Shown: positions 26,901 through 43,416 of the stretch, piece after piece | Position numbering within the stretch: position 1 is the first letter of the stretch | How the letters are laid out: every line of letters begins with the position of its first letter | Source of the DNA: Glandiceps talaboti | Lineage: Eukaryota; Hemichordata; Enteropneusta; Spengelidae | Direction of reading: 5' to 3' | Length of the DNA: 64,000 nucleotides | Assembly (NCBI RefSeq): GCF_964340395.1 | Contig: NC_135557.1 | Location: 12,543,546-12,607,545 of the forward strand | Notes under the pieces: model-generated | Database searches by the model: none | The model's input: only the letters and a program-made list of their open reading frames with translations | Told to the model about the DNA's origin: nothing | Program-made: the position numbers and the translations under genes

Positions 26901-27614
26901 CCTCTACCCTTTCAACTAACTTACCAGTGCCTCTATCCTTTCAACTAACTTTAATACCAGTGCCTCTATCCTTTCAACTAACTTTAATACCAGTGCCTCT
27001 ACCCTTTCAACTAACTTACCAGTGCCTCTACCCTTTCAACTAACTTACCAGTGTCTCTACCCTTTCAACTGACTTACAAGTGCCTCTACCCTTTCAACTG
27101 ACTTACCAGTGCCTCTACCCTTTCAACTGACTTACCAGTGCCTCTACCCTTTCAACTGACTTACAAGTGCCTCTACCCTTTCAACTGACTTACCAGTGCC
27201 TCTACCCTTTTAACTGACTTACCAGTGCATCTACCCTTTTAACTGACTTACAAGTGCCTCTACCCTTTCAACTGGCTTACCATTGCCTCTACCCTTTCAA
27301 CTGACTTACCAGTGCCTCTACCCTTTCAACTAACTTACCAGTGCCTCTACCCTTTCAACTAACTTACCATTGCCTCTACCCTTTCAACTGACTCACCAGT
27401 GCCTCTACCCTTTCAACTCACTTACCATTGCCTCTACCCTTTCAACTCACTTACCATTGCGTCTACCTTTTCAACTCACTTACCAGTGCCTCTACCCTTT
27501 CAACTCACTTACCAGTGCCTCTACCCTTTCCAGTCTTCCTCCTTTAAGTCCATCTATAGCGATGTATTGTTGATCCAATGGTTGTACATCATTTATTGGT
27601 ATATGACCAGCCAT
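9663..27614 (-). CDS. ASCC2: activating signal cointegrator 1 complex subunit 2, complete 16-exon model
   Basis: Coding exons in transcript order: 27614-27513, 26610-26449, 25034-24864, 23288-23094, 21084-21005, 20198-20061, 19487-19413, 18226-18119, 17356-17207, 16336-16150, 15006-14905, 13459-13356, 12577-12443, 11671-11489, 10653-10590, 9944-9663 (stop). All phases join: 2238 nt, 745 aa, close to the vertebrate length. ASCC2 joins ASCC3 in the ASCC complex (K63-ubiquitin recognition at alkylation damage; collided-ribosome splitting). Landmarks: FWCQ ending exon 2, DSLYLRY-like QCLDSYLRYAPRSFD and FLRMATHKES in exon 3, DHFISPSAFGDIIYENF in exon 4, DETRTQFIL in exon 10. A CUE domain spans about residues 469-516 (VKDLLPELGDGFI, ACLEEYNYDAEKVINNLL). 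FQNDEFDVF-like NDEFDVFRRDQID comes next, then an acidic stretch and a basic tail NHNRKTMADKKRSKAM. The ATG directly follows an acceptor AG, so a 5'UTR exon must lie upstream, probably near 29.1-29.2 kb. Confidence 0.95.
10099..10468. mobile_element. foldback MITE in last ASCC2 intron
   Basis: The arms 10131-10203 and 10361-10433 are near-perfect inverted copies (ACAAGCAGA..TTGTTACATTTAGGGAAG..CAGCATGTTGG). Weaker inverted similarity extends out to about 10099 and 10468. The roughly 155-base centre has no ORF. Terminal duplications are not clear. Confidence 0.75.
10845..11480. repeat. 60-bp minisatellite in ASCC2 intron 14, derived from the exon 14 donor
   Basis: About ten units of roughly 55-65 bases containing GGCAACCAATCAGATTAACTA, CTATGCATACAATTTGCATA and TATAAATAG. 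On the transcript strand the exon 14 end (GCTAGAAG, then GTAAACCTGGCTGGTT) aligns with the unit TTAGAAGGTAACTCTGATTGG. The array therefore includes the exon/donor border. Most units have lost the GT; those near 10850 and 11050 keep GGTAA. Confidence 0.85.
11867..12240. repeat. direct repeat of about 40 bp
   Basis: GTCAATGGTGGGCTAGTATT and the bases that follow (AAAATTTTGAAAAACCTGAA) occur at 11866-11909 and again at 12190-12240, 324 bases apart, in the intron between ASCC2 exons 13 and 14. The stretch between the copies holds no recognised feature. Confidence 0.7.
12644..13200. repeat. 22-bp minisatellite, ACATCACATGCACATATCATT
   Basis: About 25 imperfect units of a purine/pyrimidine-alternating CACATGCACATATCATTACAT motif in the intron upstream of ASCC2 exon 13. 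It gives long spurious ORFs on both strands, rich in His, Thr and Cys. Confidence 0.9.
14120..14225. repeat. microsatellite (AATC)n/(AACC)n
   Basis: Compound tetranucleotide tract (AATC, then AACC) inside the intron between ASCC2 exons 11 and 12. Confidence 0.9.
14433..14472. repeat. perfect 18-bp-arm inverted repeat
   Basis: CATAGACAGTGGAGGGGA, a GAAG loop, then the exact reverse complement TCCCCTCCACTGTCTATG. It lies at the left edge of the repeat relative at 14620-14890. A shorter version of the same hairpin core is at 6924-6947. Confidence 0.9.
14620..14890. mobile_element. foldback repeat, copy 2 (related to 2360-2690)
   Basis: Shares ordered blocks with 2360-2690: CAAAATATGAGTCAA, then CCCCGATTTTTCGATT, CCTCAATATTTTCTTT, CTCCTGACCCAAGGG, AGCGACTCGTAATC and GGGTCACTCGTATTTTCC. 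Both lie in introns. No coding capacity. Confidence 0.5.
15120..15380. repeat. degenerate LINE/SINE tail and (AACAT)n tract
   Basis: The block contains CTATGTGTCCTATAAGCCAG and an inverted relative AAGTCCACATAGGACACC near 15250. CACATAGGACATGTAAATAA at 70-95 is similar. These look like retroelement 3' tails. An (AACAT)n run follows at 15290-15390. Confidence 0.35.
15430..15508. repeat. microsatellite (GA)n
   Basis: Uninterrupted GA dinucleotide tract of about 78 bases in the intron between ASCC2 exons 10 and 11. Confidence 0.98.
16877..16912. repeat. microsatellite (CA)n
   Basis: Pure CA tract in the intron between ASCC2 exons 9 and 10. Confidence 0.97.
17330..17960. repeat. 70-bp degenerate tandem repeat containing the ASCC2 exon 9 acceptor
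   Basis: On the transcript strand the real border reads CCTCCTACCCTAG then TGGGCAGGATGAAGTAATAG. The same string recurs upstream with increasing decay. The ct complementing the acceptor AG is at 17357 (real), 17427 and 17496, then weaker relatives occur near 17570, 17640 and 17717. Further units keep only the (A)CTGCTATCAA part. Spacing is about 70 bases. The array is the intron side of the exon, copied outward. Confidence 0.8.
20252..20619. mobile_element. MITE with long terminal inverted repeats, Mutator-like
   Basis: Inverted ends of about 58 bases: ATCTTGGTTACCCAGAGTCT on the left against ATCTCGGTTACACAGATTCT (reverse complement) on the right, both running on to CCCAGACGAGA. The flanks repeat TAACTCTATC (20242-20251 and 20620-20629), a direct duplication of 9-10 bases as expected for Mutator-type transposition. 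Length 368 bp, no ORF. In ASCC2 intron 5. Confidence 0.75.
20898..20929. repeat. microsatellite (CA)n
   Basis: CA tract in ASCC2 intron 5, close to the exon 5 donor. Confidence 0.9.
21341..22526. mobile_element. non-autonomous transposon with about 185-bp inverted arms
   Basis: Left arm 21341-21520 begins AGTCCATGGGCCAGAGGGGG. Right arm 22338-22526 is its inverted copy, ending CCCTCTGGCCCATGGACT. The arms share GACATAGGTATTTTTTTGTG, AATGAGAAACAAAATGTTAA and GGGATGCACTACCTG in order. A (TG)n run has expanded in the right arm at 22473-22492. The 800-bp interior has only an unrecognised 83-residue ORF. It lies in ASCC2 intron 4. Confidence 0.8.
22764..22892. repeat. microsatellite (GACT)n with GATT variants
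   Basis: Tetranucleotide tract in ASCC2 intron 4 in which TGAC repeats are punctuated by TGAT units. Apparent Ser/Gln-rich ORFs on the minus strand are repeat artefacts. Confidence 0.95.
23514..23714. repeat. two-copy tandem repeat of about 100 bp
   Basis: CACCACATAGTAAGAGATAG opens each copy (about 23514 and 23613). Both contain the palindrome CACCAAATTTTGGTG and TGGTGCATCAAATTGG. Located in ASCC2 intron 3. Confidence 0.85.
24240..24720. repeat. dispersed repeat, relative at 39380-39700
   Basis: Shares ordered blocks with 39380-39700: GGCTTTGTTAATTTCT, CAAATGATGT, GACCTCAGTAGTA and GGGCCCT or similar. Both copies end near a CCTCAGTAGTA...GGCCCTC junction. Probable old transposon. The 136-residue minus-strand ORF across it resembles nothing I know. 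Confidence 0.5.
25190..26150. repeat. 46-bp minisatellite in ASCC2 intron 2
   Basis: About 22 units built from ATAGGCCAACCTATAGAAGT and CTATAGACCAAACTATATAT. Palindromes such as CTATAG and CCTATAGG-like strings recur throughout, so each unit can fold. Some units lost their second half, giving doubled GGCCAACCTATA blocks. Confidence 0.92.
26695..27512. repeat. 29-bp minisatellite made of the ASCC2 exon 1 donor
   Basis: About 28 units of ACTTACCAGTGCCTCTACCC plus TTTCAACTA, with a few 34-base variants containing TTTAATACC. On the transcript strand each unit is the last 17 exon bases (AAAGGGTAGAGGCACTG) followed by a GTAAGT donor. The array abuts the true donor at 27511-27512, so the exon border is the first repeat unit. 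Confidence 0.95.
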
Positions 27615-27914
27615 CTAAAAATAAATCAAGTTAAGTAGAGTAAACAAGAATAAACACTTTATCTGTAAACTTATGGGTACATAGTAAGTGTATGATCAAG
27701 ATTGCAATACATTCCTACCTGTAAGAGGCAGATGTTGGGGGGGGGGTGACAGCGAGTGTGGGTAGCCTGGATATATTTGTTATGTGTAATTGATTTGAAG
27801 TTATGTCCTATTTGAAATTTTGGAGGGAAAATTGGGGTGGAGGGTAGATGAGAGTTAAGTTTGGGGGGTTGGAGGGGAGGAGAGTTGTTGACAGCAAGTA
27901 TAGATAGCACAGTC

Positions 27915-28189
27915 ACTTGTGAACCTATATTCCATTCCAGGATGATGTTATTCTAGTCTAGGATGATCATAATACAAGATAATGATGTTATCAAAGGTAT
28001 TTGCGATATTCAAAAAATACCGTTACTGGTCACTGTTTCAGATAACCCTCTCTTATCTCAAACAGTGACTCGTAACGGTATCATCTCGTAAATACCTATA
28101 ATAACGTCATTATTTTGTATTATGATCATCCTCGACTAGAATATACTAGTATATTCACCATCCTGGAATGAAATATTTAGTTCACAAGT
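27915..28189. mobile_element. near-palindromic foldback MITE
   Basis: ACTTGTGAAC at the left end is the reverse complement of GTTCACAAGT at the right. The arms stay paired for about 120 bases (CCATTCCAGGATG, GATGATCATAATAC, TACCGTTACTGGTCACTGTT). The loop is short, around AACCCTCTCTTATC. In the probable 5' leader intron of ASCC2. Confidence 0.8.
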
Positions 28190-28205
28190 AACAGTGATAG
28201 ATATA

Positions 28206-28490
28206 GCCTGGATATAGCTGTAATAATTGTAGCTTTGTTTTTATGTACAATACTTTTTCATTCTTTTTTTATATTTTATTTTGTGAGTCAACATTTTCCA
28301 GGTTTACTTTTTATTTTCTTGTGGGGTTTGCAAAGAAAAACTTGTGGAGGATGGAGAGCAATGGAACGAAACCACTACAGTTATTGTAGTCTGGATACCA
28401 ATGTGGTTTCTAGCTGTGAGTGGAGGTGTACAAAAAAAAGTAAATAGGTAACAATACCATACAAAAACTAGACTACAATTACTGCAGTTA
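28206..28490. mobile_element. foldback MITE, family FB-2, copy 1
   Basis: GCTGTAATAATTGTAGCTTT on the left pairs with AGACTACAATTACTGCAG on the right. The element at 29879-30046 has the same ends. Confidence 0.5.
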
Positions 28491-28840
28491 GCCTGAATAT
28501 TAAGTGTGGAATCCTTTTTATTCTATTAATTGATTAGTTTTTTGTTGTTCTGTTCATAGGCATGCGCAGTGATGTTATATCTTGGGTTGATACATTTGTT
28601 TTGAGTTGGCTAACGTTCCTTTGCAGCTCTGTTGGTAGTATTTAATTACAAACTTGTAAGTTTGTAAAAATTTCTTGTTTTTCATGCAGTCGAAGATTCA
28701 ACACCTCCTTCAAAGATCATGAAATCTACTACACTAATTGTTCTACGATTGGAACTTCCTAGATTTTCGAGGATTTATATTATATCGTATTTTGACACAA
28801 ATCGGTTCATAAATACCTCTTGTTAGATTCTTTATTAGTC

Positions 28841-28947
28841 CTGCTTGTAAACGGAGTCATTCGGGACTTGATTCTGACAATTGTCCCTCCTTTCTCCAGT
28901 ATTGAGGGTCACGTCAGTAATCTAGAGCCGTGCACCGTCTGCAAGCA
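28841..28947. repeat. short inverted-end repeat, relative of 30496-30783
   Basis: CCTGCTTGTAAACGG at the left and CCGTCTGCAAGCAGG at the right form inverted ends. The phrase GTCAGTAATCT..TGCACCGT(C/T)TGCAAGCA recurs near 30735-30780. No ORF. Confidence 0.45.
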
Positions 28948-29118
28948 GGATATCAACATGAAACTGCCAAATATTTTGTGGTGTTGTGCAATATTATGAA
29001 ACATGCATGTAATTTTCCTTTTTGCGTTGTGATCCCACTTTGTTTTACCACATCACACATTTATTTTGATGAAAGGAATAGCTCCGATATTTACCTTAGT
29101 TATAAATAGTGAAGTTCT

Positions 29119-29251
29119 TACTATACCAACAGCTTTTCACTTTGGTAGCATTCCCACCAGCTGCTCGATCGCTCGTCTTCTTCATCTGAATGATGACCTA
29201 AGATGAGGTCAGGGGTCAAGGGTTAAATGTGCATTGTGGGTACTTTACAAA
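29119..29251. promoter_or_regulatory. probable bidirectional promoter, ASCC2 / BUD13
   Basis: BUD13 begins at 29252 on +. On the minus strand a consensus donor (GTAAGAAC, GT complement at 29120-29121) could end an ASCC2 5'UTR exon lying between 29122 and about 29220, and ASCC2 needs such an exon because its ATG directly follows an acceptor. The interval also holds GAGGTCAGGGGTCAAGGG (two GGTCA-type half sites) and GCATTGTGGGTA, a ZNF143-like string. This is inference from gene layout; no TATA box is seen. Confidence 0.5.
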
Positions 29252-37248
<7,997 letters not shown>

Positions 37249-37392
37249 ATTGACAATAGACAGATTAAGTAGTTTTATCAGCTGGAATTACTGGTACAAC
37301 AGACTTTCATACCTGTAGTGGATTCTGAGATTGTCAAGATCAACATTATCATTTTTGGTCAACTATGGGGCGAGATCAAAAGTTCAGTGTAG

Positions 37393-37398
37393 AATAAA
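37393..37398 (+). terminator. BUD13 poly(A) signal candidate
   Basis: AATAAA 145 nt downstream of the BUD13 stop codon, inside the terminal inverted repeat of the MITE that starts at 37367. It is the first canonical hexamer after the stop. Confidence 0.5.
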
Positions 37399-37607
37399 TA
37401 ATTCTTATACTTAGGCCTCAGGACCCCCCCCCCCCCCCCAACACACACACACACACCATCGAACCAAATTGGTAAAAATTGAAAATTACTTCAAACCGCA
37501 CAATCAATTTCAAATCAGTATGTAGTGCTATGAATATAAAGCCAGTATGTAGTAGTATGTAGTGCTATGAATACGAAGCCATTATGTAGTATTATATTAT
37601 AGCATTA

Positions 37608-37984
37608 CCAATTCCAGTGAATTTTGTGACGTCATCGCTGTACATTATTACTGATAATGTACTCCGTTATTGGGCATCGCGGCCCCGGAACGAGCATAAC
37701 AATACAAGCTTATTTGTTCTGTTTCTTCATACGACTAGGTATCTTTTCGAAATATATGTTGTTACTTATGATTGTCATTTCCACTGTTTAAAAATACAAC
37801 GCATTCATGAAACAAATTTGTGTTCAAAGCAGTTCATTGAAGTGTATATGTGTGTATACGTGTACGTACGTGTGTCGCTATGATTAGTATTCAGCTTCCG
37901 GGCCGAACATGGCAGACGATGTTCAGCGCTGTGTATATTATACGTTGTTTTGCGTTTCTCGGTCTACAAATTCACTGGAATTGG
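37608..37984. mobile_element. nested MITE with perfect 17-bp ends
   Basis: CCAATTCCAGTGAATTT and AAATTCACTGGAATTGG are exact inverted ends of a 377-bp insert within the minisatellite. The ORF at 37617 is not recognised. Confidence 0.7.
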
Positions 37985-38001
37985 CAAAACTATAAAATAA
38001 T

Positions 38002-38143
38002 AACAATAATGTAGGTCCTCCCAGCCCATAATGGACTCAAGCAAACTTTGCACTCCATAATGGGCTCGGCTGTCGCCTCGCCCATTATGTCGTTCAAAGT
38101 TTGCTTTCGTCCATTATGGGCTGGGAGGGCCTACATTATTGTT
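38002..38143. mobile_element. nested foldback element, 140 bp
   Basis: AACAATAATGTAGG..CCTCCCAGCCCATAATGGA pairs with TCCATTATGGGCTGGGAGG..CCTACATTATTGTT. Inner arms CAAACTTTGCACTCCATAAT and CATTATGTCGTTCAAAGTTTG also pair. Almost the whole element is stem. Confidence 0.75.
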
Positions 38144-39379
38144 TAAGTATGTAGTGCTATGAATATAAAGCCATTATGTAGAAGTATGTAGTGCTATGAA
38201 TATAAAGCCAGTATGTAGAAGTATGTAGTGCTATGAATACAAAACCATTATGTAGTAGTATGTAGTGCTATGAATATAAAGCCAGTATATGGTAGTATGT
38301 AGTGCTATGAATACAAAGCCAGTATGTAGAAGTATGTAGTGCTATGAATATAAAGCCATTATGTAGAAGTATGTAGTGCTATGAATATAAAGCCAGTATG
38401 TAGAAGTATGTAGTGCTATGAATATAAAGCCAGTATATAGTAGTATGTAGTGCTATGAATACAAAGCCAGTATGTAGAAGTATGTAGTGCTATGAATATA
38501 AAGCCATTATGTAGTAGTATGTAGTGCTATGAATATAAAGCCATTATGTAGAAGTATGTAGTGCTATGAATACACAGCCAGTATGTAGAAGTATGTAGTG
38601 CTATGAATACACAGCCAGTATGTAGTAGTATGTAGTGCTATGAATATAAAGCCAGTATGTAGAAGTATGTAGTGCTATGAATACAAAGCCATTATGTAGA
38701 AGTATGTAGTGCTATGAATATAAAGCCATTATGTAGTAGTATGTAGTGCTATGAATATAAAGCCATTATGTAGTAGTATGTAGTGCTATGAATATAAAGC
38801 CATTATGTAGTATGTAGTGCTATGAATATAAAGCCATTATGTAGTATGTAGTGCTATGAATATAAAGCCATTATGTAGTGAGTAAAGAATAGTTCTTGTG
38901 TTGACACTACTTTACTGAAGCAAAAAATTCTTCCATTTCTCGATTTTACATTTTTTCAAGAAATATTTGTATTTAGGGGTACAAAACATCCATTAAAAGT
39001 AAAATTGATTTTGTAGGATGTAATAAAAGAATTTAGTTTTTTATTCTACATTGAACTATTGATCTATAACTCCTAAGACAAAACAAAATAAGACTTCCAC
39101 CCAAACAATCATTTGGTTTTTATATTCCCATGTATATGATTTTGATATGATAATACTGTACACCGCAATATTACAATGCATACATATTTTTGTGTAATGA
39201 GAGATATGACTCAATAACTGTAGTGTAATTTAAGCACATTGGTTTCCCCTCCAATGATGTAACCATCAGATTTATTTTGTGTTATTTTCGTACAAGTAGC
39301 CATACACGAATTTTAGTGAAAGTAAAACTACATTTTCAATTTCCAGTTATAAAGTAAATGATACGAAATACTCAGTATA

Positions 39380-39700
39380 CGCGGTAGCTTGCCATGTAAT
39401 TCATTGGAGAGCACACATATCAAACCCATACACCTATTTTCCACGCCACTCCTTATGTCAAGTGAAGCACTCATTGATATCCATTCACTCGCTGATGTGG
39501 CTTTGTTAATTTCTCCATTTTTTTAAACGTTTTTTGCAAATAAATATTTTACTGCAAATTTGAATGATTCTGTCAAATGATGTGTCTGAGCACTAGATGG
39601 GGTTAATGATAAAACTTTTATGGCTTAATTATGGGTTTTGCGGACCTCAGTAGTATGGCTAACGGGCCCTCTTAAACATGTAACTGGTGGCACCTGGGAC
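39380..39700. repeat. dispersed repeat, relative of 24240-24720
   Basis: Contains GTGGCTTTGTTAATTTCTCC and GCGGACCTCAGTAGTATGGC, matching the copy in ASCC2 intron 3. No coding capacity. Confidence 0.5.
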
Positions 39701-40027
39701 CATTTTTGCATATGACTGACTGTATGTTTGGACTCACTGGCAAGTAATCACCAAAATATAAACATTCCCTATATCTGGGGTTTTCACGTACAAATGCCGC
39801 ATATTTGAATAATCCTGAATGACACACAGTCTAAGCAGCTGTTTGTAGGGGAATTTGTCTCATCTGGAGAGGTATGTTCATTCTATGAAACAAACAGACT
39901 GATTTTCAACTAATTTATGTATCAAGTTACCATCCTACGACATTCACAAACAATTTGTACATGATACATGACCTGTGTGTTTCTCGGAGCACAGAAAAAA
40001 TGCTGAAAACAAGACCCAGAAGCTAGT

Positions 40028-41798
40028 CACTAGTCTAGTTCCTATACGGTATCGTATATGATTTACACCTCCACTCACTAGTCTAGTTCCTATACAGTAT
40101 CGTATATGATTTACACCTCCACTCACTAGTCTAGTTCCTATACGGTATCGTTACCATTTACACCTCCACTCACTAGTCTAGTTCCTATACGGTATCGTAT
40201 ATGATTTACACCTCCACTCACTAGTCTAGTTCCTATACGGTATCGTATATGATTTACACCTCCACTCACTAGTCTACTTCCTATACAGTATCGTATATGA
40301 TTTACATCTCCACTCACTAGTCTAGTTCCTATACGGTATCGTTACCATTTACACCTCCACTCACTAGTCTAGTTCCTATACAGTATCGTATATGATTTAC
40401 ACCTCCACTCACTAGTCTAGTTCCTATACAGTATCGTATATGATTTACACCTCCACTCACTAGTCTAGTTCCTATACGGTATCGTTACCATTTACACCTC
40501 CACTCACTAGTCTAGTTCCTATACAGTATCGTATATGATTTACACCTCCACTCACTAGTCTAGTTCCTATACAGTATCGTATATGATTTACACCTCCACT
40601 CACTAGTCTAGTTCCTATACGGTATCGTTACCATTTACACCTCCACTCACTAGTCTAGTTCCTATACGGTATCGTATATGATTTACACCTCCACTCACTA
40701 GTCTAGTTCCTATACAGTATCGTATATGATTTACACCTCCACTCACTAGTCTAGTTCCTATACGGTATCATATATGATTTACACCTCCACTCACTAGTCT
40801 AGTTCCTATACGGTATCGTATATGATTTACACCTCCACTCACTAGTCTAGTTCCTATACGGTATCATATATGATTTACACCTCCACTCACTAGTCTAGTT
40901 CCTATACGGTATCGTATATGATTTACACCTCCACTCACTAGTCTAGTTCCTATACAGTATCGTATATGATTTACACCTCCACTCACTAGTCTAGTTCCTA
41001 TACGGTATCGTATATGATTTACACCTCCACTCACTAGTCTAGTTCCTATACGGTATCGTTACCATTTACACCTCCACTCACTAGTCTAGTTCCTATACGG
41101 TATCGTATATGATTTACACCTCCACTCACTAGTCTAGTTCCTATACAGTATCGTATATGATTTACACCTCCACTCACTAGTCTAGTTCCTATACGGTATC
41201 ATATATGATTTACACCTCCACTCACTAGTCTAGTTCCTATACGGTATCGTATATGATTTACACCTCCACTCACTAGTCTAGTTCCTATACGGTATCATAT
41301 ATGATTTACACCTCCACTCACTAGTCTAGTTCCTATACGGTATCGTATATGATTTACACCTCCACTCACTAGTCTAGTTCCTATACAGTATCGTATATGA
41401 TTTACACCTCCACTCACTAGTCTAGTTCCTATACGGTATCGTATATGATTTACACCTCCACTCACTAGTCTAGTTCCTATACGGTATCGTTACCATTTAC
41501 ACCTCCACTCACTAGTCTAGTTCCTATACGGTATCGTATATGATTTACACCTCCACTCACTAGTCTAGTTCCTATACAGTATCGTATATGATTTACACCT
41601 CCACTCACTAGTCTAGTTCCTATACAGTATCGTATATGATTTACATCTCCACTCACTAGTCTAGTTCCTATACGGTATCGTTACCATTTACACCTCCACT
41701 CACTAGTCTAGTTCCTATACAGTATCGTATATGATTTACACCTCCACTCACTAGTCTAGTTCCTATACGGTATCGTATATGATTTACACCTCCACTCA
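40028..41798. repeat. 48-bp minisatellite with higher-order structure
   Basis: About 37 units of CTCACTAGTCTAGTTCCTAT plus ACGGTATCGTATATGATTTA plus CACCTCCA. Four variants occur (ACGGTATCG, ACAGTATCG, CGTTACCAT and GTATCATATATG types). The order of variants over nine units repeats exactly in the 431-bp blocks ending near 41051 and 41482. Each unit holds the palindromes ACTAGTCTAGT and TATACGGTATCGTATA. Confidence 0.95.
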
Positions 41799-43416
41799 CA
41801 GTATCATCAAAGTCGTTACTTTAGAAATCCTGAGATGCAATTTAAAATTCAATTTTTTTGCCATAGTATCCAATTTGCACCATGAACTATTGTTGTCATG
41901 GACCATATTTTTTTAACAACCGATCAAGGGAACTACATACATTGTGATAATTGTGGTCTTGATAACACTACTTTGTGTAAATTTCACCAGTGTAAGTGTT
42001 AAGTAGGGTTTCAAAGATAATGACACTGCGGGAAATCATAACAGTCCGTGACATTAAGTAGCCAAGTGACTTGGCCCCTTAATGTCACGGATTCAAAACC
42101 CAGCCAGGCCGTATTTTATTACATTAGACATACAGGTTTTTTACACCCATATATTGATATTTCATTTTCAAAGATATGGGAAAGGCATACTAAACATCCA
42201 AATTAGTTTTTTTATATGACAACAATAATTCATGGTGCATGTTGGATACTTTGGCAAAAATAAAAAGAGAGCATGCAAATCCACGCAAATCAAGTGAAAA
42301 GTAATTACAATCGCATGATTTCTGACCTCAAGCTTGAGTAAGCCATGTTTTGAGCCACCATATGAATTATTCATAGTAACAATTTTTTAAGTGATCTTTT
42401 GTCAATTTTTGCTTTGACTGTAGAAATACTTGATTTAGTCTCATAAATTGGAAGAACTTGGCTGAAAATGAAAAGAACTTAATTCAGCGTCGTAAATCTG
42501 GATAAGATCTGTTGAGAGTAAGCCGGTTTCTAAAGCATTTCAAATCTAACACAACATCTTACAGAATACCAGAATACAATACACCATGATTGTTTCTTCC
42601 ATAATAAAACAGCAAAACACATGGTATGAGTTAAGGAAATTTTAAATTGTCAACAAAAAATTCGGTAGTTGGAATGAATAGTCTGACACAAAGAATAAAT
42701 GTTCAAATTTAGGATATGCTTGAGTTAATGGGTGAACCATTTCAATTGGGGGGGGGGGGGAAGTGGTGGAGGAAGTGGGTATGGCAGCAAATGTTTTCCC
42801 CATCACTGTGACAGCAATTTTTTGGTTCTATTGTCAGTCCTGCATCAAATTATGTTTTCCATATTCAGAAGCAATGCAAATTTTTTTCTTCTCAGTTACC
42901 AATTTTGTTCATAACTATACTATACCTACATGTCACAGGAAAAAAAAACAGGGCTTGCTCACAAATATTGAAAATATTATGAGAAAACTAGAGAATCGGA
43001 ATCCCAATTTTTGCTGATTTCCAGACATCTCAACATTTTTTTTTACTTCTGTCCGTTGGAACAACTTTTTTCTCAAGCCATTACGGGATCAAATTATTTT
43101 TTTATCTCCATCTGCCCACAATATTTTCCCAAAATCCTCCAACACCCCCCCCCCAAATCAAATGGTTCTCCACTAAGTGACATCTTCTCCAGTCATACGA
43201 TTCAACAAACTTAAAAAAATAGTTACTCGTCAGACCTTATCGTCAACACGTTTATTATTTTGCTGTGTTATTATCAAGAAACAGTCACGTTTTGACGACT
43301 CAAACCAGAAGTATACAACAAGTAACATGACAAATTATTTCCACATAACTCCATAGGATTTATTGGTACAATTTCATTCATTTTGTTTACAGTATTATGA
43401 CGTCTAAATTACAATC

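Larger units (their letters stand above)
37495..38882. repeat. 37-bp minisatellite, TATGTAGTGCTATGAATA unit
   Basis: More than 20 units of GTAGTGCTATGAATATAAAG CCATTATGTAGAAGTAT with C/A and T/A variants. It is interrupted at 37608-38143 by two nested elements. It lies in the BUD13 downstream flank. Confidence 0.93.
37367..39073 (+). mobile_element. MITE (GGGCGAGATCA ends) with an internal expanded minisatellite
   Basis: Left end GGGGCGAGATCAAAAGTTCA, right end complementary (ATTGAACTATTGATCTATAA). The element at 49482-49921 has the same ends and the same interior in reverse orientation with a single internal unit. Here that unit has grown into the 37-bp array and been interrupted by two further elements. 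The left end supplies AATAAA at 37393-37398, 145 nt after the BUD13 stop. Confidence 0.75.

Noticed and set aside
40028-41798. Regular 48-bp repeats as a CRISPR array
   Set aside because: Units abut each other with no unique spacers, no cas genes are present and the surrounding genes are animal genes with introns.
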